Shown here: positions 11,831 to 22,913 of the stretch, piece by piece
How positions within the stretch are numbered: the stretch's first letter is position 1
How the letters are laid out: each line of letters starts with the position of its first letter
Assembly: GCF_019393635.1 (NCBI RefSeq)
Contig: NC_057863.1
Coordinates: forward strand, 621,793,791-621,857,790
Source of the DNA: Dromiciops gliroides
Taxonomy: Eukaryota; Chordata; Mammalia; Microbiotheria; Microbiotheriidae
Length of the DNA: 64,000 bases
Reading direction: 5' to 3'
Position numbers and translations under genes: made by a program
Notes under the pieces: model-generated
What the model saw: the letters and a program-made list of their open reading frames with translations, nothing else
What the model was told of the DNA's origin: nothing
Databases searched by the model: none

Positions 11831-13569
11831 TCATCACCTAGCTAAGTGACACAGTGGACAAGCATCACCCCTGGACCCAGGGGGATCCCAGCCAAAACCC
11901 AGCCTCAGACACAAAACAGTCACCCACTGTACGACCCCAGGTATGCCCCCAGGTCCAATTTTTTATGGTTCTCTAGGGTCTTGTATTTGAAAGTCAAATT
12001 TGCCATTCAGTTCAGGTCTTTTCATCACAAATAATCTGAAAATCTTCTTTTTCATTAAAGTCCCATTTTTTTCTGCTGAAAGATAATGCTGAGTTTTGTT
12101 GGGTAGGTGATTCTTGGTTGTATATCCCATTCCTTTGCCCTTTGGAATATCATATTCCATGCCCTCTGGTCCTTAATGTAGAAGCTGCTAGGTCTTGTGA
12201 TATCCTGACTGGGGCTCCACAGTACTTGAATTCTTTCTTTTGGCAGCTTGCAATATTTTCTCCTTGACCTGAGAGCTCTGGAATTTGGCTATAATATTCC
12301 TAGGAGTTTCCTTTTGGGATCTCTTTCTGGAGGTGATCGGTGGATTCTTTCAATTTCTATTTAGCTTCTTCTTCTAGAATTTCAGGGCAATTTTCCCTTA
12401 GAATATCTTGGAAGATGGTGTCTAAGCTCTTTCCTTGATCATGGTTTTCAGGTAGACCAATAATTTCCAAATTATCTCTCCTGGACCTATTTTCCAGGTC
12501 AGCAGTTTTTCCCAGAAGATATTTCACATTGCCCTCTATTTTTTTATTCATTTGGATTTCCTTTATTGTGTCTTGGTTTCTCATAAAGTCACTGGCTTCC
12601 ATTTGTTCAATCCTAATTCTGAGGCAATTATTTTCATCAGAGAAATTTTGTACCTCCTTTTCCATTTGACTTTTCAAGCTGTTGACTTTTTTCTCATGTC
12701 TTTCCTGCATCACCCTCATTTCTCTTTCCATTTTTTCCTCTACCTCTCTAACTTTATCTTCAAAATCCTCTTTGAGCATCTCTATGGCCTGAGACCAATT
12801 AGTATTTTTCTTGGAAGCTTTAGATATAGGGGCCCTGATGTTGACATCTTCCTCTGAGGGTGCCCCTTGGTCTTCCTTGTTACTGGAAAAACTTTCTATG
12901 GTCCTCACCTTTCTCTGTCGGCTCATCTTGCCTTTCTTTTACTAGACTTTTAGCTCCTTAAAGTGGGGCACTGTTTCCAGGCTGCAGTGTCGCAAGCTTA
13001 AGAAGTCCCAGGTGGTATGATTTAAGGAGAATCAGGTTCTTCCCTTGCCCGGCCTGTTTCCTGGTCCTAGATGACCCCAGACCAACTTGCCAATCAACCA
13101 GCTTTGTGTGTTGTGGTTGTTAGCTCCGAGGAGCCTGTGCCCCCCCCCCCCACCTGGGCCACTTCTACTCGAGCCTACCTCCTGGTTCTCAGCTGGGGTG
13201 TAAAATCCAAGTTCAGCCTTAGCACCAGCATAGACCCCTGTAGTCTCCCCCCTGCCCAGGGCTTAGCCTACTCACCAGACTGTGAGCTTAGTTCCAGACA
13301 ACACTGGTGCTTCAGCTGATTCAGAGGCTCTGGGGGTCTGCTTTTCTGGTGAGGCCTTCCTGGGACTGGATCTGTGTCAGGGTGACTGTGGGGTTGGGCT
13401 CGACTCCTGTATCAGCACAGCAGCTCCCTCCTTCTGACCTTCCAAGCCGTTCTTGGTTAGAAGATGATTTCAGCACATTCTTCTGTGAGTTTTGCTGCTC
13501 CAGGCATTTTCCTATGGCGTTATTTGAATGTTTTTTGGAGTGATCATGTCATAGTTCGGGAGCTCACAA

Positions 13570-15020
13570 CATTGACTAACTTTTACAAAGGGTTATTTAT
13601 GTCAAAGATTTAGCAAGAACAGAGTTGTAAACATTCCCTTACATCTACATTGGAACATATTTCTTCTTAGCCTACCTCATTCCCTAGAGAGAGTGGGTTC
13701 AACTTAATGTGCTTTCTATATAGCATTAGCTCCACCGAGCTCACTCCTAAAAGTGACACCGCCAATGGATGAAGCAGTCTGCATGTTGGCTACTGGTTAA
13801 TTAGGTCAAGCAAGTCACTCAGGACTTCATTCCTCATCAATCTGGATTCTGGGAAATCCCAGGATGGGTGGAGCATTCTCATGATCCTTTAAAGATCATT
13901 TGGCCATTTCCAAACTCCTTCACCTAAAATAGGGAAGAACAAATGAACGAGGCAAAGAAAGCCACATATTAACCTCAGAAAGACCTTCAGCATTGCACCT
14001 TATATCATTGTCTTTCTAACCTGGCCAGCAGCTAGGGAGGAAAGGGTATGAATCAATGCAAGTGAGGGTCAGGCAGTTGCTAACTAGTACCCTTTGAATG
14101 CACCCAAATTCTGGTCACAAAGCCAATCAATTGTCCCACTCCTCAATGCCTCACTAGCATAAAGAAAACAAAAAGTCACAGAATGACTACATACGCTCCA
14201 AAAATTAGGGAGCAGGCAGGGATGTCCTAGAGGAATGCCCAGCTCAAGAGAGCCAAATGTTTAGTTTTCAGTGTGAGCATTATACCTCAGAGACAGGCAA
14301 ACTATAAACCAGAGTTTGATTTCCTATTGTGTTGATTGCCTAAACTTAAGAAAATAATGGAGAAGATATTAATAATGCAAATTAAACTTAAAGTGTGTTA
14401 TGCATACATCCCTTCCCACCAAACCCCACCTCCCACATACAAAAAGCTGGTGTTAAACAGTTACCACCATAGCACTAGAAAGAGGAAATTTCTGTAATAT
14501 GTCATCATGTCTTTCTATAAGCAGGCTCCCCAGCCTCTTCCACATGGGGGATTGCATCAACCTTTTTGCCTTTCACCTTCTCAACAACTATTCAGACTGA
14601 ACTCCCACACACTTACTAGGCACTGGCAAAACTGGAACTAGGAGATATCAGCATTCTCTAGTGATGCTGTATTTGAGTAGGACCTAATTCAGGTCCCACA
14701 GACTGTTATCAATAAGCCTGAAACACATCTGACAATTCACTTTTCCAAAAAAATCACAGGCTGCAGTTCATTATTTTCAGATTTTTTTATGCTGATTTTT
14801 TCTTTTCTTTTCTTTTTGCAATAATGAGTTCATGCCCCTAATAATGCTTTTAAGATGTCACCAAACAACTCTGTGAGGGAGGTAGTTCAGATGTTATTAC
14901 CCCAGTTATACAGTTGAGGAAAACTGAGGCTCAGGGAGGCAATGGAACAAAAAACAAGCCTGGGTTTGGAATCAGGAGACACAAGTGAGAATCCTGGCTT
15001 TGTTATTTACCATTCAGGAA
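13570..15020. other. Apparently single-copy spacer
   Basis: No gene, SINE or L1 recognised here. No long ORF and no splice-flanked conserved peptide was seen on either strand. Confidence 0.5.
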
Positions 15021-15024
15021 ACAC

Positions 15025-15365
15025 TGTACAGCAGACAGCATTATGGATTTGGCCAGAGGACATGGTTTAGAATCCCAGCTCTGCCACTTATTACTTGAAT
15101 GACCTTGGACAAATCATGGTACTTTTTTAAGCTTTAGTTTCCTCATTTCTAAATCTGAGGTTAGACTAAATGAATGACCTCTGGGGTCCTTTTCAGTTCT
15201 GATTCTATGAACCCATGAAGTAAATAAGAGCCAAAGGCTTCCAGTTTGAAATCCTAACAACTGTGAGCTCTCTGAAGACGGGGATTATCTTTTGGCCTTT
15301 CTTTGTAGCACTTCCAGTTTCTGGCACATAATAGGCCATTAATAAATGATAGTTGATTGACTAAA
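15025..15365 (+). repeat. MIR followed by L2 3' end
   Basis: MIR order at 15025-15215 (CCAGCTCTGCCACTTATTAC, CTTTAGTTTCCTCATTTCTA). Then the L2 3' end at 15245-15365 (GAGCTCTCTGAAGACGGGGA, GGCACATAATAGGCCATTAA). Confidence 0.7.
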
Positions 15366-15405
15366 TCACATTCACATAGCTAGAAAGTAGTAGAACTGAA
15401 ACTTT

Positions 15406-15459
15406 TTGGGGGAGGAAATCAGGGTTAAGTGACTTGCCCAGGGTCACACAGCTAGTAAG
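15406..15459 (-). repeat. 5'-truncated SINE
   Basis: Starts (minus strand) at CTTACTAGCTGTGTGACC. TSD AGAACTGAAACTT. Confidence 0.85.
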
Positions 15460-15514
15460 AGAACTGAAACTTGATTCCTTTATGCTAGGGGTCACTATTG
15501 TTTTCACTGTATGT

Positions 15515-15770
15515 GGGAATACCATAGTGTACAGAGCCCTGGACCTGGAGTTGGGAAGATCCAAGGTCAAATACCTCAGACACGTGTGACCCTGGGCAAG
15601 TCACTTAACCCCAATTGCCTCACCCCCCAAAAAAATTAAATTAAAAAAAAAAGCAAATACCTCAGACACCTCCCCGCTGGGTGACCTTGGGCAAGCCCCT
15701 TCACCTCTGCCCACCAGGACCTCTTGACTTCAGGGCCATCACTCTATCCACTGCACCACCTAGCTGCCCC
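15515..15770. repeat. Fold-back SINE composite with a truncated SINE inside
   Basis: A worn plus-strand SINE (from about 15515) turns into a minus-strand SINE head ending CACCTAGCTGCCCC at 15770. A 5'-truncated plus SINE (15584-15653) starting at GTGTGACCCTGGGCAAG sits inside, flanked by TSD CAAATACCTCAGACAC. Confidence 0.75.
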
Positions 15771-16107
15771 AGCCAAGAAAGCAATGTACACAATGACTAC
15801 CACAATGTAGACAGAAATAACATCACAGAACAATCAAAAGCAAATTTCCAAAATCACAGAGAACAAGTCTGGCCCTAATGAGAACCACCCCTCCCCGCTC
15901 CCAGCCCAGTCCTTTGCTGAAGTGGGAGGTCCACAAGTTCATTATTTTCAGACTCTTTTGACATATTGATATTATACCGATTTTTTTCTTTTCTTTAAAA
16001 ATGTTCTGCAGGGCAGTTCTTTGTGAAGAAAAGGAGGGATAGAGGGAGAAATCTGTGTGATATAAAAACAAAAGATGTCAACAAAATTTGTTTTAAAAAT
16101 ATTCTTT

Positions 16108-16256
16108 GGGGACAACGAGGTGGCACAGTAGATAAAGCACCAGCCCTGGATTCAGGAGGACCTGAGTTTAAATTCAGCCTCTGACACTTGACACTAGCTG
16201 TGTGACCCTGGGCAAGTCACTTAACCTTCATTGCCCCCCCCCCCCAAAAAATTCCA
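16108..16256 (+). repeat. WSINE1-like SINE
   Basis: Full-length but diverged head (GGGGACAACGAGGTGGC) and poly(C)/A tail. Flanks AAATATTCT. Confidence 0.85.
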
Positions 16257-16371
16257 TGCTTCAAAAATATTCTCTGTTATGGGAGTAGCTTTCTGGAAGG
16301 GGGAAAAGAGAGGGGCAGAGGAGGAAATTTAAGTGACATAAAAACAAAGGCTATCAATAAAAAATCATTGT

Positions 16372-16456
16372 TGTGTGACCCTGGGCAAGTCACTTAACCC
16401 CAACTGCTTCACTAAAAAAAAAAAATTTTTAAATAAAATAAAATAAAATAAAAAAT
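16372..16456 (+). repeat. 5'-truncated SINE
   Basis: Begins at TGTGTGACCCTGGGCAAG and ends in an AAAAT-repeat tail. TSD AAAAAATCATTGTT. Confidence 0.85.
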
Positions 16457-16469
16457 AAAAAATCATTGT

Positions 16470-16620
16470 TAAAAGAGGACTGAATTTGAACCCTAAGTGT
16501 GATACTACTGGACAAGTGATTTATTCCTTCTGGGCCTCAGTCTCCTAACCTGTACAATGAGGTTGGACTAGATGACCTCTAAGGTCCTTTTCATGTATAT
16601 ATCTATGATCTCTCCAAGGT
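16470..16620 (+). repeat. MIR-type SINE
   Basis: GGGCCTCAGTCTCCTAACCTG and ATGAGGTTGGACTAGATGAC are typical MIR blocks. Confidence 0.7.
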
Positions 16621-17255
16621 CTAATTCCATTATAGTCAGTAAATAGTCTGATAACCTGTGTTCCCTAAGGAAGAGAAATTGATCAAGGAGTAAGCTGTTA
16701 TTGAAAGAAGCAGCCAAAATAATCTTTTGGATCTCACCTGTCAGCCTGAGCTACAAGGGTAGCTTGCTCCAAAGTCAATCAAAATTATCCTGAGTGGAGC
16801 AAGGACTATTTTACTTTAAGCAACAGATGCATTCCTGGGGGGGGGGGGGATCATGTAAATTACATTTTAATGCATCAAACCCCCTGTGAAAGACATCAGA
16901 AAAGCTTGTTATGTAATGGAAGTATCCAAGTAATGAGGCCTTTTGTCAAGCAAAAAATTATTGTGTTTAGTGAAAAGGGATGATAACCCTGAGCAAATTG
17001 AAATAATCTTAGTCCAGCCTTGCACTAGCTAGGTTCTAGCCAGGTTCTGACATTTATTAGTGATCGAGATATTTGTGAAATGCTTAGCACAGTGCCTGGA
17101 ACGTAGTGAGCACTTCATAAATGCTTATTCCCTTCCCCCTATTCCCTGTTAGCGACCTTTGACACTTTCTCTGGGCCTTAATTTTTACTCATCTGTATGC
17201 AATAGAGGGATCGTGTTCAGATTTGCTCTTCCTAATGGATTACATGAGGGACTGG

Positions 17256-17490
17256 ATCATCCGTAGTGTACAGAGCACCAGCTGCAGTCAGAAAGACTCA
17301 TCTTCAATGAAGTCAACTCAGTCTGTGTGACCCTGGGCCAGTCATTTGCCTGTGTTTGCCTCAGTTTCCTCATCTGTAAAATGGGCTGGAGAAGGAAATA
17401 AACACTCCAGTGACTTTGTCAAGAAAACCCCAAATGGGGTCATGAAGGGTCGGACATGACTGAAATGACTGAACAATGACAAAAAAATGG
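17256..17490 (+). repeat. MAR1-type long SINE
   Basis: Diverged head; the 3' module (GGGCTGGAGAAGGAAATAAA, CCCCAAATGGGGTCATGAAG) is clear. Confidence 0.8.
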
Positions 17491-18019
17491 GTTATATACG
17501 GCTTGCTCTGATATTCCCTGCCAGTTTCCAATCCAAATTGTGGAACTTTGGAAGCTGTTTGTGGTCACCCAGAGGCTAGTACTATGTTGATGACCAAAGC
17601 CCTTTAATTGCTTTTGGAGGAAAGAGTTGCTGATCTAAAACTGAGTGTGTACACACAAAAGATACAACTCACTCTCTGTCTTTTTACTCGGTGGCTTCTA
17701 TTGAGAAAGCCTGGACTGAGCTGCTGGATGGAGAAAAGACAAGCTTGGCATATGTGTCAGTTTCTTTTGTGTTTATTCATTTCTGGGCTTAGGTGAATGA
17801 GTACTCCTAGATGGGGGTACCTGAACAACGTGGTATGTTTGGGAAATCAAGAGGTGCTATCAGAATTTCCACTCATGATCAGAGTGGGTAGCAAAGTCCA
17901 CTGGAAATGGGAACAAGTGGCTGCCAGAGCAGTAAGGATCCGCAAAAGGACAATAAGGACTCGTGAAAAAGGATTTAGAAAAATAGCCACATAGGTACCA
18001 ACCCAACATCAGCATGTGT

Positions 18020-18290
18020 CACAGAGCAAAGAGTGTTCAATCTGTAGTGAGAGGATTTCACATCCTGCCTCTACCATTTACTACCTTGTGTGATTTGGGG
18101 CAAGTCACTTAACTCTCTAGACCTCAGAGTATTCACAAGTTAAATGAGTGGGCTGGACTTTATTCCCTCTGAGGTCCCTCTCCCCATTAGACATTAGGAA
18201 TAGGGGATTTGATTCTTTCTATTCCCAAAACCCAACAGTGCTTGGTACATAGTAGGCACTGAATATTTGCATATTGATTGGTTAATACCA
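18020..18290 (+). repeat. MIR plus L2 3' fragment
   Basis: MIR-type wording at 18050-18175 and an L2-like CAGTGCTTGGTACATAGTAG at 18235. Confidence 0.6.
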
Positions 18291-18999
18291 GCTCTAAACC
18301 TATGATGAATAAACAAAAAAACACTTATCATGTGCCAGACACTGCTAAATGCCAGGGTTACAAAATACAAAAACCTCAAAAAGTTTATAAACATGTGAAG
18401 CACTTTGCTGGCTGTAAAGGTAGCTATTATTCTAATGGAGAAGACAAAATCTCTAGGGGAGGGAGTGGTGTGCTGATCTAGAAAGACACAGAAATGGTGA
18501 GTGGAGCCTTAAGACAATTAATTGATGAGTCCTTTCCAGAAATGGTAGTATCCATTGGTTAATGTATCCAGAACTAAAGATCAAAAGAAGGGGTGGAGAT
18601 GGAGAAAGAGTACAGCCATGACATTAAGATGACTAGAGAATCAAGTGCTGGGGCCTGGGTCAGGCTAGATATAGAGGACTCTCACCAGTCAGGAGCCCAG
18701 GACCATAGCCAGGATCCTAAAAGATGTCTCTTACTGTCCCTGTGAGCTTGGATAAGACACTCTGCCTCATTTTCCTCATCTGTAAAATGTGAAAGGTCAG
18801 AATACACATCTCTTTCAGGTTTCTGTATATGAAGCAAGAAGGAAACAAAAATTTTCAAGGACCTACTATGTGCCAGGCACTACTTTAAGCGCTATATGAA
18901 ATATTATCTCATTTGATTGTTACAAGGACACTGGGAAGTAGGTGCTGTTTTACCTTTATTTTATGGTAGAGCAATGTGGGGAAGGGAGAAGGGAATAAA

Positions 19000-21938
19000 C
19001 ATTTATATAATGCCCACTATATGTCAGGTCAAGCATTGTGCTAAGCCCTTTTAAAACCATTCTCTCTTTGCATGCTTTACATAATTGCACATGTCTTACC
19101 TATATCTGATTGCTTACCACATAGGGCAGAGGGCAGGGGAGGTAGGGATAGAATTGGGAACTCAAAACTTTTAATAAAATGTTTATTAAAAATAAACTAA
19201 AAGGTTTGGAAGAAGGAATACTGACAGTACTGATTTTATTGGTATAATGTATAAACCTCTGCTATTAGTGCAGATTGGAACCACCTCTGCAACTTACAGC
19301 CTTAAAGTTGTTCAGAGCACTGAGAAGTTAAATGATTTGTCTAGAGTGACACAGTGAGAAGAGCAAAGATCTGAAAAAGCAGTCTTGTTACGTCAAAGGA
19401 CTGCTTTGCACTCTAGCGAGCTGAGGGGGAAAGAGTCACGGTAGCTAGGTTTCCACTGGAATGTTTGAGGAAGACATCAGGCCTGACCTCGTTCATAAGA
19501 TAGTAGCTGACATTTCATTTGATTCTCACAACTCAGTGAGTTACATACTCATTTCTTTTTTATAGATGAAGTGATGTAACCTATGATCTTCAGTGACTTC
19601 CTCAGGGTCACTTAGCAAATAAGCACTGGAGGTAAATTTGGAGCCTGGATCTTCCATGCTCTGTGTCCTATTTCATGCTTCCTTGTAGGGTAACAAGCCT
19701 TATTTCTTAGGGTGACCTCAGTCTTTATCTTCCAGGATTGCACAATGAAACCTTAACCAGTTTAGTTTAATGATGAGACTTCATCTCTGAATACCTTAGT
19801 GCGACTTGGGCCTGTGAACAAGGTTACGAAATCAACAACCAGCCCACAATGTTTCAATAAGTTGGATGTTAGTGGGGAGGATGCAAGGACATCAGTAATT
19901 CTGGGTATTTCCCCAGGACCTACACCAGATGTGTAACTATACTCTTGGGCAACAGTGGCATTGAGAACTTCTGGTGAATCTTGCCATTCTCACAGTAATC
20001 CTTGAAAACTCAAGTGTCAATGAACCTATCCCTTTCCCATGAATCATAACTACAGACCCACCTCTTTCAATTGTTCTCCCTTTTGTGTGGAAAGAAAAAA
20101 AACTTGTTTATTGTTTTAATTTAGGTTTTATGGGATTAAACATTTCCTTAGGATATGGAAGAAAGACCTTTGTGCCCAGTTTGAACTGTAAGAAGATATA
20201 CTTTTAGGCCAACTGCATAAAAAAAAAAACCCTAACAACTTTCACCTCTACAGGATTGAGCAAATGTAATACCAGGTTGCTTTATTCTACATCCCCCAAA
20301 GCCACAGAAGTAAAGAATTTTCAATCTGGAGGACATTTTTTAGTGGTGGCATTCACTGTCAGTGTGTGATAAGGAGGGGAAGTGAGGTAAGTTTTCAGAA
20401 TTGTTAGTGTGGTGTCATGGGTATCCATCCCTAGCCATGGAGGAAATGAGATCTAGCCTATCTTCTTCTCCTCTTTCTACTTACCTCCAAATATTCATCT
20501 GAATGCCTGTATTTATTCTTATATATTCACATACTTATGGAATCAAATTTTGATTATTCATATTTGTGGAAAGGAACAAGAGTTTACATAATTCAAAATA
20601 GGAGATAATCCATATGTGTTTTATATATTTGGGATGCATAGATATGTTCATAGTTTTGCATTTTTGTTTCATGGGTTGTTATGCTGAGGGTGGCCTCAGC
20701 ACACTTGGGTGGAACACTGTGATGAATTTGTGGGAGGTCATAGGATAAGATTCCCAGGATGGGCAGGCATGAATGTGTTGTGACCGGTATCATTTCTGAA
20801 TCAATGAGATCACAGATCCTTTTATGTATTATTCATTTGTTGAAGCTGCAGATTCACCTTCATAATTAGGCTTAGCTTAGATTATTATTAATATGTGTTT
20901 GTATTCTGGAGATCCACAGGGCTGACTGTATTGCTATTGAGAATTAACAAAATGGATAATTCACACAGAGATAAATAAGAGTTGGTTGGCTATTTATACC
21001 TAGACAAGTGAAATCTTATCCCCCAAAATACTGATCTATGTAAGATAATTATTTCCCTGTCCCACAATTTGGATCATTTCAATCTAATCTAGTTATAATG
21101 ATTTCTTGTCAACTTAATAATTCAATACAACAAAATCTTTTCCTGATCTCTTTCATGTAACTTTCATGTCTTTATAACTTAAGTATATGATTGTATATGT
21201 TTTGGGGGACAGGAAGAGGAAAGCTAAACTGAGCTTTAATAGGAAAAAAAGCCAGTTACAGTTTTCTCTTCTAACCATCAAATCAGAAGGAGTGGGAGAA
21301 ATTGAGGCCTCCACTGAACAGGGCATTTGATTATGTTAGTTATTATTCAGAAGAGAGTTAAGTTTCATTTTGGCGATGGTGAAAGGAAGAAGACAGAAAT
21401 AAGTTTAGAATAAAAGAAGTTTTCTAGCAATAGAGAAAGGACTCTGAAGGATGGATATACAAGGGTGTGTGTGTAAAGAGGGAATACCGAGTGGGATGAA
21501 GTAAAGATAATAGGTCGTTGCCTAGGTGGTAGGGTGAATAATGAGCAGAGTAGACTTTGAGGCATGGGTGAAGCTGAATGGAGGTATAGGTTATAGATAG
21601 GAGAGAGTGCTGGGGAGCTAGGATGCTGATATCTTATTATCTAATTGAGGTAAGAGCAAATAAACTTTCGCACACAAGCAAGTACCCATACACCAACACA
21701 AAAAAGACTATAAATACATACAGAACATACAAGCCTGAGTCAGGTGCCCCACCTCAGAATCTGCTGTTAGCAAACCTTAGTCTTTGCTGGTTGTGGGATT
21801 TGGTTGACTTTTCTGAACAGGCCATTCTGCTAGGGGTAAAAAACAACAAAAAACAAAAACACCACCTAAATTACCAGACTATCACTCTTCCAAACAGCCC
21901 CACCAAACAGTAAAGTAGAGCTTGGAGGATGAAAAAGG

Positions 21939-21940
<2 letters not shown>
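19000..21940. other. Largely single-copy spacer 3' of CFAP107
   Basis: AT-rich DNA with at most worn MIR-like scraps (about 19500-19680). No gene supported. Confidence 0.5.

Positions 21941-21941
<1 letters not shown>

Positions 21942-21983
<42 letters not shown>
21942..21983. repeat. Microsatellite (GT)n
   Basis: About 20 uninterrupted GT units. Confidence 0.95.
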
Positions 21984-21985
<2 letters not shown>

Positions 21986-22179
21986 CAGATGAGGAAACTG
22001 AGACCAGGGAGGTGAAGGGGTCTGTCCAAGGTCACATCGAGGCAATAAATCTGGATATGAGAGTTAAATCCAGTCTTCCAGCTCCAGAGCCAGTACTCTT
22101 TCTGCTTGGGGAATGTGATATCTAACAATCTTTAAAAAAAGGATATCATCTGCATTTTTCTGTAGAAGGTGCTTGACTC

Positions 22180-22381
22180 GGGGCAGCTGGGTGGCAGAGT
22201 AGACAAAGCACCGGCCTTGGATTCAGGAGCAGCTGAGTTCAGATCCGACCTCAAACACTTCACATTTACTAGCTGTGTGACCTTGGGCAAGTCACTTAAC
22301 CCTCATTGCCCTGCAGAAGAAGAAGAAGAAGAAGAAGAAGAAGAAGAAGAAGAAGAAGAAGAAGAAGAAGAAGAAGAAGAA
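22180..22381 (+). repeat. SINE with expanded (GAA)n tail
   Basis: Full-length SINE whose tail is a pure GAA tract of roughly 22 units (about 22314-22381). TSD GGTGCTTGACT. It lies about 360 bp past the CFAP107 stop codon. Confidence 0.9.
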
Positions 22382-22477
22382 GGTGCTTGACTAATTGCTC
22401 CCATTATACTAGAAGCCCAATGAGAGCAAGTACTGTATCCTCTGTTAACACCATCAATTCTAATAGCTCCATACACA

Positions 22478-22483
22478 TTTAAT
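22478..22483 (-). promoter_or_regulatory. Candidate poly(A) signal for CFAP107
   Basis: ATTAAA on the minus strand about 260 bp past the stop codon. No canonical AATAAA was noticed between here and 22744. This is position-based inference only. Confidence 0.3.
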
Positions 22484-22743
22484 TGTGGAAAATAAGAGAA
22501 GAACAGCCTGCCATTTGGAGAAGGAGTGAGGTGCTTCTTTCTTCCAAAGAAACAGGCCAAACGTTGTGGGTGTCCCATAGATCTTTCTTCAGTGTATCTT
22601 CCTCCTATGTTATACCTACTCAGGTGTGCAAATAGGGAGAAGGAGGCAGCCATCACTCTTACTTCCCTCATTTGCTGTCCTTGGAACTTGGAGATATTAT
22701 AATTCATTAGTTTCATTGCTGTCAAAAAGATGGATGATATGGC

Positions 22744-22913
22744 TCACTGTAGGCGGGGAGGAGGAACGGGGATTGCATGCTCATGCCGGGACAGAGCAGA
22801 CACTGGGTGTCTTACATAAGACAAGGTGTAAACACTGTTCATGGGGTCAGTCTTAGTAGGCTCTTGCCATTTCTTCATGAGATTCTCAAAGAGGCCATAG
22901 TTGGTGGGGGGAG
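22744..22913 (-). CDS. CFAP107: CFAP107 coding exon 4 with stop codon
   Basis: The acceptor is TTCTGTTGCAG on the minus strand. The exon completes an Ala codon and then encodes PPTNYGLFENLMKKW, a variable linker, and the conserved tail SRHEHAIPVPPPRLQ before TGA at 22744-22746. A possible GT donor follows the Tyr codon of TLSY, but reading through gives the family-typical C-terminus, so no further coding exon is needed. Confidence 0.93.

Larger units (their letters stand above)
10150..13565 (-). mobile_element. Half-L1 (HAL1-like) LINE: 5' UTR, ORF1, inter-ORF region, 3' end; most of ORF2 absent
   Basis: Minus-strand order: 5' UTR 13565-12930, ORF1 from ATG at 12924-12926 (189 open codons, coiled coil then the RRDNLEIIGLPEN RRM start), and ORF1 remainder to about 11960. 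Loss of one base near 12357 relative to the copy at 29.8 kb ends the frame with TAG. The LTR and SINE pieces at 11420-11945 interrupt it. The inter-ORF tract (11400-10640) then joins directly to the ORF2 end/3' UTR (10630-10150). ORF1-only L1s are known from marsupials as HAL1. Confidence 0.75.

Noticed and set aside
22303-22725. 140-codon minus-strand ORF with a long serine run
   Set aside because: The serines are the reverse complement of the SINE's GAA tail; no conserved domain, and it lies past the CFAP107 stop codon.
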